64,000 nt of DNA from positions 2,432,001 through 2,496,000 of the forward strand of contig NC_003106.2 in assembly GCF_000011205.1 (NCBI RefSeq). Direction: 5' to 3'. The translations under genes were made by a program, and so were the position numbers. Under the pieces are notes generated by a model. That model was not told where the DNA came from and searched no databases. It saw nothing but the letters and a program-made list of their open reading frames with translations. Below, piece after piece: positions 10,274 to 18,652 of the stretch. Source of the DNA: Sulfurisphaera tokodaii str. 7. Its GTDB lineage: Archaea; Thermoproteota; Thermoprotei_A; Sulfolobales; Sulfolobaceae. The stretch's first letter is position 1; every line of letters starts with the position of its first letter.

Positions 10274-11818
10274 GTGATTAGGGAGTTAATTAGAAAATTT
10301 GGGATAGTAGTTTTCTCACTAGGCGTTATACTCTCCCTTTTTTCCATCTATGATCTCTTACTTTTACCGTTTTCTTTTCTCTTCAGCCTTGTCGGATACT
10401 TAGCTCTCCTTTTAATTTACCGTGATTATAAAAAGGCTTTAGTTGAAGCATTTAAAGTCCCTTCAATTATTATCTTAATCTTCATAGCCGTTTATATTTC
10501 AATTCACAAATTTCATTATTTTTATGAAATTGATGCTGGAATTTTCGGAGCAATAGTATATCTCATATTCAGATTGAGATGGAGTATTTGTAAAGAGACT
10601 AATTGCAAAACCATAATAAGATATTCAAAAAAGTCTCAAGATTATCTAAAATGCAAAAACTTGGTGAGATTTGTTGAATGTTTTGCTAAGGCTGACGAAG
10701 AATTTCTTTTTGTGCAAACTATTAGTAAAATGAAAAAGAGTGAGCTTGAAAAGATAAGTAACTCAGATTTACCAGCTAAATACTACTATTTACTTTCACA
10801 GTTTTATCTAGATAAAAGAGCTGAATTGCTAATGAGAGCATGTAAAGATGGTTATAGACAAGCTTGTAGTGAATGGAAACCAACAATGTGGAAAGGTCAG
10901 GAAATTAATGGCTATAAGATCGTTGATTTCATTTCTGAGGGTGGTTTAAGTTATATTTTAAAAGGGGAAAAGAAAGGAATTTTCTACGCTATAAAAATTC
11001 CTAAAATAAATCCTACTAGTTTTACTACAAAGAATATTAAGGAATTATTATTGGATATAAAAAACGAGGAAAGTGTTCTTGTTCAAATTTCTGAGAAATC
11101 AGACAATATAGTTAGAATTTATGCTGTACATTTTGATGAACCAGATATTTACGCTATACTTAGGGGGGATATTTTAACATATATAAAGAATCCTCCACAT
11201 ATAGTCCTTGAATACATGTCCGGTGGATCTGCAAACAATTACGATTTTACTAACCCTAGGTGGAGAAAAGTAGTGTACTTAATAATTGCTAAAATTGCAT
11301 CAGCATTAGAAGTAATTCATAATAACGGGTATGTACATTCTGATGTTAAACCTCATAATATTCTTTTCACGTCTGCATTACCTAAAAAACCTGAAGAAGC
11401 TTTAAAAGGTCTGCTTAGCGGAAGGATAAAGGTAAAACTAAGTGATTTAGGAAGTGCTGTAAAGATAGGAGAAAAAGCATTTCAATTAACCCCAGAATAT
11501 GCATCAATAGAGCATGTAAAATCAATGATTTTAGGTGGTATTTCACCATTAGATGATATCTATTCATTAGGTGCAACTGCATTTAAATTACTAACTGGTA
11601 AAGTATTAAATTCTCCTCAAATGTTACAAGTCTATAACGATTTCTTTTCCACGTTAAATGTCTCTTTATTAGATTCAAAACTTTACATGACGAGAGATTT
11701 TTCACCATTAAGAAACGTTGAACCGGATGTAGCTAACTTTATCATTTATATGACATCACCAGGGAAAAGACCAAATGCATCAGAAGTATTTAGGTTCTTT
11801 TATTCGAAAGTCTTTTAA
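10274..11818 (+). CDS. Membrane-anchored Ser/Thr protein kinase (eukaryotic type)
   Basis: A 514-residue protein. Four hydrophobic segments lie in the first 105 residues and a helical, Sel1-like linker spans about 125-205. The kinase domain begins near 210: glycine loop SEGGLSYILKG (~221), YAIKIPK with the catalytic lysine (~240), catalytic loop YVHSDVKPHN (His ~355), SDLGS in place of DFG (~390) and TPEYAS as the APE-like motif. Catalytic Lys, Asp, Asn and metal Asp are all present, so it should be active. Start GTG 10274, 9 bp after the MinD-like gene. It resembles the Sulfolobus kinases of the PKN2 type. Confidence 0.88.
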   Translation: MIRELIRKFGIVVFSLGVILSLFSIYDLLLLPFSFLFSLVGYLALLLIYRDYKKALVEAFKVPSIIILIFIAVYISIHKFHYFYEIDAGIFGAIVYLIFRLRWSICKETNCKTIIRYSKKSQDYLKCKNLVRFVECFAKADEEFLFVQTISKMKKSELEKISNSDLPAKYYYLLSQFYLDKRAELLMRACKDGYRQACSEWKPTMWKGQEINGYKIVDFISEGGLSYILKGEKKGIFYAIKIPKINPTSFTTKNIKELLLDIKNEESVLVQISEKSDNIVRIYAVHFDEPDIYAILRGDILTYIKNPPHIVLEYMSGGSANNYDFTNPRWRKVVYLIIAKIASALEVIHNNGYVHSDVKPHNILFTSALPKKPEEALKGLLSGRIKVKLSDLGSAVKIGEKAFQLTPEYASIEHVKSMILGGISPLDDIYSLGATAFKLLTGKVLNSPQMLQVYNDFFSTLNVSLLDSKLYMTRDFSPLRNVEPDVANFIIYMTSPGKRPNASEVFRFFYSKVF

Positions 11819-11841
11819 TTTTTGCTTTCGTATATTCAAAT

Positions 11842-12102
11842 ATGAAAGAAACAGAAAATGAGATAATAATTGAAGTTCCTAATTTACCTCCTATAAAGAT
11901 AAATAAGAAAAATATTGAAAAGATTGAGAGTACAACTCCTCCAGATGATGTTTGCAAGTTAATAATGAATTTGTATGAAAAGGGTGTTATAGTTGCAGGA
12001 ACAACTATTGACGGTAAAGTATCTTACTATAACATAAAGCCTGGTGAAAAATGTGTTAAAATAACTTTAAAGGATGGAAGAGTATTTTATGTCTCATCAT
12101 AA
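11842..12102 (+). CDS. Small hypothetical protein of the kinase cluster
   Basis: An 86-residue soluble protein with no domain I recognise. Alternating residues suggest a mostly beta fold (EIIIEVPNLPPIKINKK, then KVSYYNIKPGEKCVKITLKD). Two cysteines occur, at about 37 and 74. It starts 23 bp after the kinase and ends 1 bp before the deiminase-like gene, so it is probably part of the same transcript. It might be a kinase substrate or partner, which is conjecture from position. Confidence 0.6.
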   Translation: MKETENEIIIEVPNLPPIKINKKNIEKIESTTPPDDVCKLIMNLYEKGVIVAGTTIDGKVSYYNIKPGEKCVKITLKDGRVFYVSS

Positions 12103-12103
12103 T

Positions 12104-13090
12104 ATGTCCGCGAGAGCAGAATGGGAAAAATTAAGAGAAGTAGTTGTACATAAACCAGGTTACGAAGTATTATTTGCACTGCTTAATCCTTCACAATTTC
12201 TTTTTGAAAGATCCTTCAGCCTAACTAAGGCTAGGAGAGAGCATGATAAACTAAGAAAAACGTTGGAAAAAGAAGGGGTTAAAGTTCATAGGTTAAAAGG
12301 TGTAATAATAACCAAAATGAGGAACAACTATTCTTTTTTGGAAAAAGTTAAAAACCTAGTAGGAGTAGATACTAATGATCCGAATTATTTAATAGAACTC
12401 CTCATTCTAAACCCGGTTATAAAAAATGAAAATGTAATTATAGCAGATCCTTTACCTAACCTTTACTTTATGAGGGATCAACAGATTACGACAAATGATG
12501 GTATAATAATAGGAAAAATGGCAACCAAACAGAGGGAAAGAGAAACAGAAGTTACTAAACTATTTTGGGAAGCTTTAGGAATAAAGTACAAAGAAATCAA
12601 GAAGGGCAAACTAGAAGGAGGTGATTATTTTCCGATGAAGGATTTTCACATTATTGGAATTGGTAATAGGACTGATTTTACTGGAGCGTCAAATCTGTTT
12701 AATTTAGGTGAAGTAGCTGTAGTTTATGAGGCTCGTAAAGAGTTTTTTCATTTAGATATGTTCTTTAACGTTCCATCGTCAAATAGCGTTGTAGGCGTGA
12801 AAAAACTAATGGAAGAGAGTAGAACTGAAGTATATAATTATGGAAAACTTATTGAAGTAACTAATTTGTATGAGTACGTTAAAAAGAAGGGTTTTAACAT
12901 AATAGAAATTGATGAGAATGAGGCTAAAATGCAATTAGGTAATTTTCTAACTATAGATGATGGTAAGATAATTTCACCTAGATATAGTAGAAAGTTTAGA
13001 GAATTAGATGTTATTGAAGTTAATGTAGAAAACTTAACTGGAGGAAATGGGGGAATACATTGTATGACTGGAGTAGTTAGGAGAGGGTAA
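12104..13090 (+). CDS. Arginine-deiminase-like guanidino-modifying enzyme
   Basis: A 328-residue member of the pentein fold, arginine deiminase branch. From ATG 12104 the catalytic set is complete: Asp125 in FMRDQQ, Glu171 and Asp174 in LEGGD, His216 in FFHLDMFF, and Cys320 in GGIHCMTG near the C-terminus. Such enzymes hydrolyse arginine or a related guanidine to citrulline and ammonia. The longer frame from 12074 overlaps the preceding gene by 29 bp; 12104 follows its stop directly. No ornithine transcarbamylase or carbamate kinase is adjacent, so the deiminase pathway is not evident and the substrate stays open. Confidence 0.82.
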   Translation: MSARAEWEKLREVVVHKPGYEVLFALLNPSQFLFERSFSLTKARREHDKLRKTLEKEGVKVHRLKGVIITKMRNNYSFLEKVKNLVGVDTNDPNYLIELLILNPVIKNENVIIADPLPNLYFMRDQQITTNDGIIIGKMATKQRERETEVTKLFWEALGIKYKEIKKGKLEGGDYFPMKDFHIIGIGNRTDFTGASNLFNLGEVAVVYEARKEFFHLDMFFNVPSSNSVVGVKKLMEESRTEVYNYGKLIEVTNLYEYVKKKGFNIIEIDENEAKMQLGNFLTIDDGKIISPRYSRKFRELDVIEVNVENLTGGNGGIHCMTGVVRRG

Positions 13091-13095
13091 AAAAC

Positions 13096-13734
13096 TCATA
13101 TTTCTTTATACGTAAACCACCAATCAAATGGCTGATTTATTCTTAATTTAGCATCTTTAACCGTTCTTGGTGGTGGATTAATTACCTTATTGCCGATAAG
13201 CTCATTATTAGGCCAGTTTGCTGGAATAACTACGCCGCTTTTATCTACTAACTGTAATGCTCTTATACTCCTTAGAATCTCATCTATATTCCTTCCTATT
13301 TCCATGGGATAATACATAATTAACCTAACTATACCCTTATCATCAACGATAAATACAGCCCTAACGGTAGAGGTTGAGGATTCTGCATGTATCATTCCTA
13401 ATCTTTTGGCTACATTTCCCATAGGATCTGCTATAATCGGGAATGGAATTTCGACTTTCAAGTTCTTTTCTATCCACATAACCCATTCAATATGTGAGAT
13501 ATTGCTGTCTACTGAAAGTCCTATTAACTCAGTGTTAAGTTTTTTGAATTCTTCATATTTTTTTGCAAAAGAATAAAATTCAGTTGTACAAACAGGTGTA
13601 AAGTCTCCTGGATGACTAAATAATACAAACCATTTACCTTGATAGTAATCTGGTAGTTTTATTTTACCATGTGTCGTTATTACTTCCATTTCTGGGAACT
13701 TTTCTCCTATTAGGGGAATTTTTTCTTCACTCAT
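13096..13734 (-). CDS. 1-Cys peroxiredoxin (Prx6/archaeal type)
   Basis: A 212-residue thiol peroxidase. The active site is [13 protein letters not shown] with peroxidatic Cys49, and the protein contains no other cysteine, so no resolving cysteine is present. The extended C-terminal domain ([18 protein letters not shown]) is typical of archaeal Prx6-group enzymes, which form decamers or larger rings and reduce hydrogen and alkyl peroxides. A TATA box (aaatttaaatag) lies near 13763-13774 on the minus strand, about 30 bp from the start. It is convergent with the deiminase gene (5-bp gap). Confidence 0.93.
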   Translation of the reverse strand: MSEEKIPLIGEKFPEMEVITTHGKIKLPDYYQGKWFVLFSHPGDFTPVCTTEFYSFAKKYEEFKKLNTELIGLSVDSNISHIEWVMWIEKNLKVEIPFPIIADPMGNVAKRLGMIHAESSTSTVRAVFIVDDKGIVRLIMYYPMEIGRNIDEILRSIRALQLVDKSGVVIPANWPNNELIGNKVINPPPRTVKDAKLRINQPFDWWFTYKEI

Positions 13735-14040
13735 TTTGTATCTATTACTATTTGCTACTCGCTACTATTTAAATTTAACTTATTCTTATTTCGAAGTAAT
13801 TTTAGTTTGAAAGTATTTTTAAATAAGACTGTAGCTATACTTAGTAACGTTTAAGAAAATCTTTATGATTTTAAGAATGTTTAAAAGTTTTCAAGATTTC
13901 CCTTAAAGTGAGGTTCATACTAAAAGTATTACGAACGTAAAAGCAATGATCTAAAGACTAATTAAAAGTGAAACATAATTATAGAATATATAGAGTACGA
14001 GATAATCATAAAGGGAAAGTAATAATATAGTTAAGATTCG

Positions 14041-14090
14041 ATGATGAAAAGCCCATATGCTGAATTAATGAAGAGATGCGGGTACTCTGA
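14041..14090 (+). ncRNA. C/D box sRNA (2'-O-methylation guide)
   Basis: All four boxes are in textbook archaeal order and spacing: C box ATGATGA (14041-14047), a 12-nt guide, D' box CTGA (14060-14063), 4 nt, C' box ATGAAGA (14068-14074, one change from consensus), a 12-nt guide, D box CTGA (14087-14090). By the N+5 rule the D' guide would direct methylation of the first U-A-paired uridine at position 5 of a CAUAUGGGCUUU target, and the D guide the fifth base (C) of AGUACCCGCAUC. Targets were not searched. It lies between the peroxiredoxin and nickel-permease promoters. The same bases can be read as a 26-codon ORF, which I consider incidental. Confidence 0.85.
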
Positions 14091-14123
14091 TCTTATATTT
14101 TATGAAATATCTTTTGTTTGATA

Positions 14124-14167
14124 TGGATAACTTATCCAAAAAGTTTATAATGTGGATAACTTATCCA
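14124..14167 (+). promoter_or_regulatory. Twin palindromic operators flanking the TATA box of the Ni/Co permease
   Basis: The 15-bp perfect palindrome TGGATAACTTATCCA occurs at 14124-14138 and again at 14153-14167, with 29 bp between centres. Between them lies the TATA-like AAGTTTATAATG (14140-14151), which is 25 bp upstream of ATG 14174. This is the layout of a repressible archaeal promoter: a dimeric regulator bound to either site would block TBP/TFB or the polymerase. A third copy lies at 25400-25414. The regulator is not identified; a metal-responsive factor would suit the gene. Confidence 0.75.
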
Positions 14168-14173
14168 AATATT

Positions 14174-15253
14174 ATGGGTTCTAAATCTTTAACAAAAATG
14201 GTATTTATGGGTTCATTTTTTATTATAAATATTATTTTGACTGTGATTTTTTATTTCATCTTATTTAATTTACCAAAAGAGAATTTGCAAATACAAACTG
14301 ATGATGGTGTACTAACTGGAACTTTCATAACTCTTGGTATTTTAGCTTATACATTTGGATTAAGACATGCAGTAGACGCTGATCATCTTGCTGCGATCGA
14401 TAATGTTACCAGAAAACTTCTTCAAGAAGGAAGAAACCCAGTGTTTGTTGGCACATTCTTCTCGCTAGGTCATTCAACTGTAGTTATTCTTCTAAGCCTA
14501 ATGTTAATCATAGCTTCAAGGTATATTATAAATAGTTTACCGAGCATTGAGAATGTAGGCAGTATTATAGGAACTTTAATAAGTGGAGGGTTTTTGTATA
14601 TAATAGCATTCTTAAACACTCTAGTCCTTTTAGAATTGTATGAGGTTTATAAAACCATTAGAAAGGAGAAAAATCTTAATGAGAAGAAATTAAATGAACT
14701 CTTGTTAAAGAGGGGTTTCATGAATAGATTTTTCAATAAATTGTTTAAGATAGTTACTTCGGAATGGCAAATGTACGTTATAGGGTTTTTATTTGGTTTA
14801 GGTTTTGATACTGCAACTGAGGTGGCTATATTAGCTATATCTGCGACAGTAGCTGGAGCTTTCTCCTCAATCCCAATAACTACTATACTAATTTTGCCAG
14901 GATTGTTTGCATTAGGTATGAGTTTAATAGATACGCTTGATGGATTGTTTATGAGATCTGCTTACGGTTGGGCTTTCAGAAATCCTTTGGGAAAAATCTG
15001 GTATAATTTGACAATGACCTTTATATCAATCTTGGTAGCTTATGGAATTGGTACAATAGAATTGTTTGGCTTAATAGTTAGTGAATTTAATCTTCATGGT
15101 CCATTTTGGGATCAAATAAATGCATTAAACAACGTATACTGGGAATCAATAGGTTATTTCGTGATACTAACTTTTGCTATAACATGGATAATTTCTGCTT
15201 TAATATATAAAATGAAGATTAAGCAGTTAAGTATGAAAAAAGTAGAATCTTAA
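14174..15253 (+). CDS. Nickel/cobalt permease, NiCoT family
   Basis: A 359-residue membrane protein with about eight transmembrane segments. The defining NiCoT motif is GLRHAVDADHLAAIDN in the second segment, where the histidines and aspartates bind the metal; LGFDTATEVAILAI is the second conserved motif. It takes up Ni(II) and/or Co(II). I place the start at ATG 14174 (MGSKSL), because the open frame from 14102 would begin upstream of the TATA box and run through both palindromes. Strong regulation by metal supply is inferred from the two operators. The last 4 bp overlap a convergent gene. Confidence 0.88.
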   Translation: MGSKSLTKMVFMGSFFIINIILTVIFYFILFNLPKENLQIQTDDGVLTGTFITLGILAYTFGLRHAVDADHLAAIDNVTRKLLQEGRNPVFVGTFFSLGHSTVVILLSLMLIIASRYIINSLPSIENVGSIIGTLISGGFLYIIAFLNTLVLLELYEVYKTIRKEKNLNEKKLNELLLKRGFMNRFFNKLFKIVTSEWQMYVIGFLFGLGFDTATEVAILAISATVAGAFSSIPITTILILPGLFALGMSLIDTLDGLFMRSAYGWAFRNPLGKIWYNLTMTFISILVAYGIGTIELFGLIVSEFNLHGPFWDQINALNNVYWESIGYFVILTFAITWIISALIYKMKIKQLSMKKVES

Positions 15254-15576
15254 ATAGCTTGATCATCTTTTTTAATATCTCTTATAATTCTAAATATTTG
15301 AATTACAATATCATCTGGTATTATTGGTGATATATTAGGTTCACATTCTCCAAAATAATCACAATTATAAAGATACTTAGCTAGATAACCTGCTATGAAT
15401 ACTTTCCTTCCTACCCTTTTATCAATAAAATTTCTTAAGATTTTCTTTTTATTTTCCATAGAGAGGGGTAATAAGTAAACTTTACTTATGAAGCATTCCC
15501 ATGGATCACTCTTCTGGCTACAAAATTTGAAAATTTCTGGTAATATGTAATCCTCAAAATAATCCATAATTTTCAC
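15250..15576 (-). CDS. Hypothetical protein, 108 residues
   Basis: I do not recognise this protein. It is soluble, rich in aromatic residues and has four cysteines (FCSQKSDPWECF at about 18-29, YNCDYFGEC at about 70-78), which could bind a metal or form disulfides. It overlaps the end of the Ni/Co permease by 4 bp in convergent orientation, and its start is 37 bp from the end of the ABC permease upstream, so it may be the last gene of that operon. Confidence 0.6.
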   Translation of the reverse strand: MKIMDYFEDYILPEIFKFCSQKSDPWECFISKVYLLPLSMENKKKILRNFIDKRVGRKVFIAGYLAKYLYNCDYFGECEPNISPIIPDDIVIQIFRIIRDIKKDDQAI

Positions 15577-15613
15577 ATTTCACTCTTAGCTTTATAAATA
15601 ATAATTCACATAA

Positions 15614-16354
15614 TCATACACTTCTCCATCTACTATACTTAAGGGATATGTAATAAAAGATAAGGGTTTCTACTACTAGTAATATCCACGAAAATGCTAA
15701 TAAACTATTTGAAAGGGTTATTAGCCCAGAATAATTTTGAATAATCAGAGCCGATAATGTAGTTGGTAAAGGATAAAGGATATAAAAGAACACTTTTGGC
15801 AATAGGTAGTAAGGATAGAATATGGGTGGAATAATACTCAAAAAGGTAGATAATAAACCACCAATTCCCCAACTATACCTCATATGTGGTATTAATGTAC
15901 TTATAAAGAAACCTATTGCTGATGTATTAAACAGTAAAAGTAAGAGTATTAAGATCATTATTGGATTAAATAATTTGAAGATTAATGAAAGCAATACGTA
16001 AACTATAATTCCAGGTAAGGAGTAAACAAGATTAGACAACATTAAGCCCAAAATGTAATCATTTGGTGTAACTTCGCTAGAAACAAGTAAATCTTGTAAT
16101 TTAACTTCAAGCCTTAAGTATGCAAAATCTGCTGTTGATGACAATCCGTTAGTAGCAATCACTGTAACTAATCCGCCTATTATTCCATACCCTAAAAAAA
16201 TTCCTTTTGAAATCATATATATTAAAAAGAGTTCTGCTAAAGGTATTGCCATGTATGTTAAAACATATATAAATCCCCTTTTGATTGAAGAAACACCATA
16301 GAATTTTATAAAAGCAATTAGAAAGTCAATTTTCTTCAAGTCCCTCACCCGCAT
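15614..16354 (-). CDS. ABC-2-type permease
   Basis: A 246-residue membrane protein with six hydrophobic segments. The cytoplasmic loop [20 protein letters not shown] corresponds to the ABC-2 permease signature, and [14 protein letters not shown] is typical of the last external loop. It overlaps the ATPase gene upstream by 29 bp, so the two are translated together. The substrate is unknown; this subgroup includes drug and polysaccharide exporters. Confidence 0.82.
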   Translation of the reverse strand: MRVRDLKKIDFLIAFIKFYGVSSIKRGFIYVLTYMAIPLAELFLIYMISKGIFLGYGIIGGLVTVIATNGLSSTADFAYLRLEVKLQDLLVSSEVTPNDYILGLMLSNLVYSLPGIIVYVLLSLIFKLFNPIMILILLLLLFNTSAIGFFISTLIPHMRYSWGIGGLLSTFLSIIPPIFYPYYLLPKVFFYILYPLPTTLSALIIQNYSGLITLSNSLLAFSWILLVVETLIFYYISLKYSRWRSV

Positions 16355-17156
16355 ACAGTATAAATAAATCCTCTAAACTAATTGGTTTCACAACATATTT
16401 TCCTACAAAGTTTGATGCTTCTCTCTTATCTACATAAGTTATTCTTAGCCTACCTACTTTTATATCTCCAATACCCTCTACTCTAACTTTATCTTTTAAT
16501 TTCTCTAGCAAGGTTGTAACACTTCCCATCGCAATAATTCTTCCCTTATGTAAAAGGATAACTTCATCTGAAAGTTCTTCAGCTTCTTCCATATAATGGG
16601 TAGTTAATATAATTTTACCTTTCATTGTCTTTAGTATTGACCAAATTTCAGTTCGAGAATATGGATCCAAACCAGTTGTAGGTTCATCAAGAAATATTAC
16701 TTCTGAATTTGCAGCTAATGCCATGGCAACAAAGATCTTTCTCTTCATTCCTCCAGATAGCTCGTCAGAAGGTTTATCTTTTACTTCCCATAAACCTACT
16801 TCTTTTAGGGCCTCTCTAGCCACTCTTTCAGATTCTGAAAGAGATAATCCTTTTGCTGTTAAGAACATAAGTAAATGCTCATAAGGGGATGCCATTCCTA
16901 CTGGTTGCGCCTCTTGGGGTATTGAAGTAATAATTTTTCTAATTTTCTTAGCTTCTTTTATTACGTTATAACCTTCAACGTAAGCTTCTCCTTTAGTTGG
17001 TAAAAGTTGAGTTGATAAAATCCTTGTGAGAGTAGTTTTACCAGCTCCATTTCTTCCTAAAAGGGTTAAAATCTTCACGTCACTGGAAAATGTGACGTTA
17101 TCAAGGGCAATAGTTCCATCTTTGTAAATCTTAGTTAAATTAATAGTTTCTATCAC
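16326..17156 (-). CDS. ABC transporter ATP-binding protein (DrrA-like)
   Basis: A 276-residue ATPase. Walker A is [12 protein letters not shown], the Q-loop is [10 protein letters not shown], the signature is [15 protein letters not shown], Walker B is [12 protein letters not shown] and the switch region is [11 protein letters not shown]. The arrangement matches daunorubicin-type and ABC-2 exporters. It forms a unit with the overlapping permease. Its start lies 13 bp from the divergent trmO start, so both promoters must overlap the neighbouring gene's 5' end. Confidence 0.9.
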   Translation of the reverse strand: MIETINLTKIYKDGTIALDNVTFSSDVKILTLLGRNGAGKTTLTRILSTQLLPTKGEAYVEGYNVIKEAKKIRKIITSIPQEAQPVGMASPYEHLLMFLTAKGLSLSESERVAREALKEVGLWEVKDKPSDELSGGMKRKIFVAMALAANSEVIFLDEPTTGLDPYSRTEIWSILKTMKGKIILTTHYMEEAEELSDEVILLHKGRIIAMGSVTTLLEKLKDKVRVEGIGDIKVGRLRITYVDKREASNFVGKYVVKPISLEDLFILYAGEGLEEN

Positions 17157-17169
17157 AAATTACTATATA

Positions 17170-17574
17170 ATGAGTGTATGCTTTAAGTACATTGGTTATA
17201 TAAAGAGAAAAGACAATTCTTCCTCAAGGCAAGACATCGTAGAAGTAATTGTTGATAAGGAGTACGAGGAAGGACTAACTGGAATAGAGGGATTTTCTCA
17301 TATAATTTTAGTGTATCATTTACATTTAGTAAATGAATATAGGTTAATAAGGGATAGAGATAACATAAAGATTGGTGTATTCGCTACAAGATCTCAATTT
17401 AGACCAAACCCTATTGGGATTTCCGTATGTGAGCTAGTAAAAAGAGAGGGAAATATACTATATGTTAGAGGAGTTAACGCATATGATGGTACTCCAGTTC
17501 TAGATATAAAACCTTATGATGAGTGGGATAGAGTTGAAAAAATTAGAGTACCTTTTTGGCACAATGCTAAATAG
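17170..17574 (+). CDS. trmO: tRNA t6A37 N6-methyltransferase TrmO family (TsaA/UPF0066)
   Basis: A 134-residue beta-barrel protein. The family core is present: GFSHIILVYHLH, then RSQFRPNPIGISVCELV, then VNAYDGTPVLDIKPY. The last two are the signature segments of the TsaA/TrmO family, which in E. coli uses S-adenosylmethionine to methylate the threonylcarbamoyl adenosine at tRNA position 37. Length suits a single-domain archaeal member. The substrate in Archaea is inferred from the bacterial enzyme. The stop overlaps the convergent regulator gene by 8 bp. Confidence 0.85.
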   Translation: MSVCFKYIGYIKRKDNSSSRQDIVEVIVDKEYEEGLTGIEGFSHIILVYHLHLVNEYRLIRDRDNIKIGVFATRSQFRPNPIGISVCELVKREGNILYVRGVNAYDGTPVLDIKPYDEWDRVEKIRVPFWHNAK

Positions 17575-18055
17575 TAACTACTCTCTTTACAAATTTACAT
17601 TTCTGAAGGAGAAGTAGTTTATTTACGGAAGAAGGTACTACGACTTCATCTACTGTAATGATAGAGTCTATGTATTGATCTATTGTTTGTTGGTCAATAT
17701 CATCTAGTATTAACCTCTTAATATTTCTAAATGATACAGGTTTACCTAATCCTATAATCTCATTCTTCGTTATACGGAGCTCTTCTAAATCTGATACTAT
17801 GAATATATTTTTCCCAGCTTCATTATACCCTTCAACAAAGGCTTTTCCAACATTTATTGCCTTCTGAGTAGCCTCATCAATTTTTTCACCGACTTTCCCA
17901 GCTAATCCCAAGAAAGTCATCATTGCTTGATTCATAACTTCACCTACAGTTTTCCCAGAGTTTCTTGCTACATTAACCATTCTTTCGTACAAATCTCTAT
18001 TGACTCCTCGTATTGTAACAGTTTTTTTGTTTTCATCTTGTTGATTGTTTGACAT
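17567..18055 (-). CDS. Ribbon-helix-helix-like protein
   Basis: From ATG 18055 the protein has 162 residues. Residues 12-48 (KKTVTIRGVNRDLYERMVNV, then GKTVGEVMNQAMM) fit a ribbon-helix-helix DNA-binding domain: one beta strand and two helices. The rest ends in a leucine-rich solenoid-like stretch (DLEELRITKNEIIGLGKPV, FRNIKRLILDD, VDEVVVPSSVNKLLLLQKC), probably a regulatory or dimer domain. The open frame extends to 18082, but a TATA-like tttttttattt at 18081-18090 makes 18055 the likely leaderless start. A repeat of ACATGT spans the start site, consistent with autoregulation. Confidence 0.65.
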   Translation of the reverse strand: MSNNQQDENKKTVTIRGVNRDLYERMVNVARNSGKTVGEVMNQAMMTFLGLAGKVGEKIDEATQKAINVGKAFVEGYNEAGKNIFIVSDLEELRITKNEIIGLGKPVSFRNIKRLILDDIDQQTIDQYIDSIITVDEVVVPSSVNKLLLLQKCKFVKRVVTI

Positions 18056-18066
18056 GTCTAACATGT
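18052..18066 (-). promoter_or_regulatory. Possible autoregulatory operator of the RHH gene
   Basis: Two copies of the self-complementary hexamer ACATGT are separated by 3 bp (18052-18057 and 18061-18066). They lie on the start codon and predicted transcription start of the ribbon-helix-helix gene. RHH proteins bind short tandem palindromes as paired dimers, often at their own promoter. No binding evidence exists beyond position and symmetry. Confidence 0.4.
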
Positions 18067-18082
18067 AATACATAGTTTGCAA

Positions 18083-18652
18083 ATAAAAAATTTTCCACGA
18101 GTATATGTAAGTTTAAGAATTATCATGATGAAGTTTCATATCATAAACAAGATATAAAAGAAGCAAGATCTAAAATGATTTGTACTATATCTAATTCTCT
18201 ATATAGACTATAACTTTATGAAATATAAAACTTAACCTTAGGCTTTATAGTAGTCAGGATTTATTTCACCCTTTAATAGTCAAAAATTGAGGATAGCTTC
18301 AAATTTTATCAGTGCCTACATGGAACTTACTTTTAAATTAACGATTGATTTTGAATTTAAGAAAATTGATTAGTTTATCAACCAAGAAAATTGAAGGATG
18401 GTAAATTTAAGAGTCTTTTGCGATTTTTGATTGTAACAGTAGTGTGAGATTTTAACCGTTAAATATATATTAAGTAATATTTATATGTGGTGAGTAAAAG
18501 CGTATAATAAGGAGATTATAATTTAAACTACCTAGAATATTTATGGATATTGTATTAATTCTAGGAAAATTACAATTCTCAATAAAGCCCTTGACTGACT
18601 CTGAGGGATTTAACAAACCAGTTTATATATCGATTTTCTTAGAAGTAGTTTA
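18083..18652. other. 570-bp intergenic region
   Basis: No gene is visible. An 8-bp inverted repeat CCTAGAAT/ATTCTAGG (18531-18538, 18558-18565) lies about 60 bp upstream of the TATA box (gtttatatatcg, 18622-18633) of the phosphorylase gene and may be an operator. An ATGATGA at 18124-18130 is not followed by D boxes. The remainder is AT-rich without clear structure. Confidence 0.4.

Noticed and set aside
14041-14121. 26-codon ORF beginning ATGATGAAA
   Set aside because: The bases are better explained by a C/D box sRNA with perfect box spacing.
14102-14173. Extended N-terminus of the Ni/Co permease from ATG 14102
   Set aside because: It would translate through two palindromes and the TATA box. 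ATG 14174 lies 25 bp after the TATA box as expected for a leaderless mRNA.
18124-18130. ATGATGA as a possible C box of a second C/D sRNA
   Set aside because: No CTGA boxes follow at the required 10-13 nt spacing.
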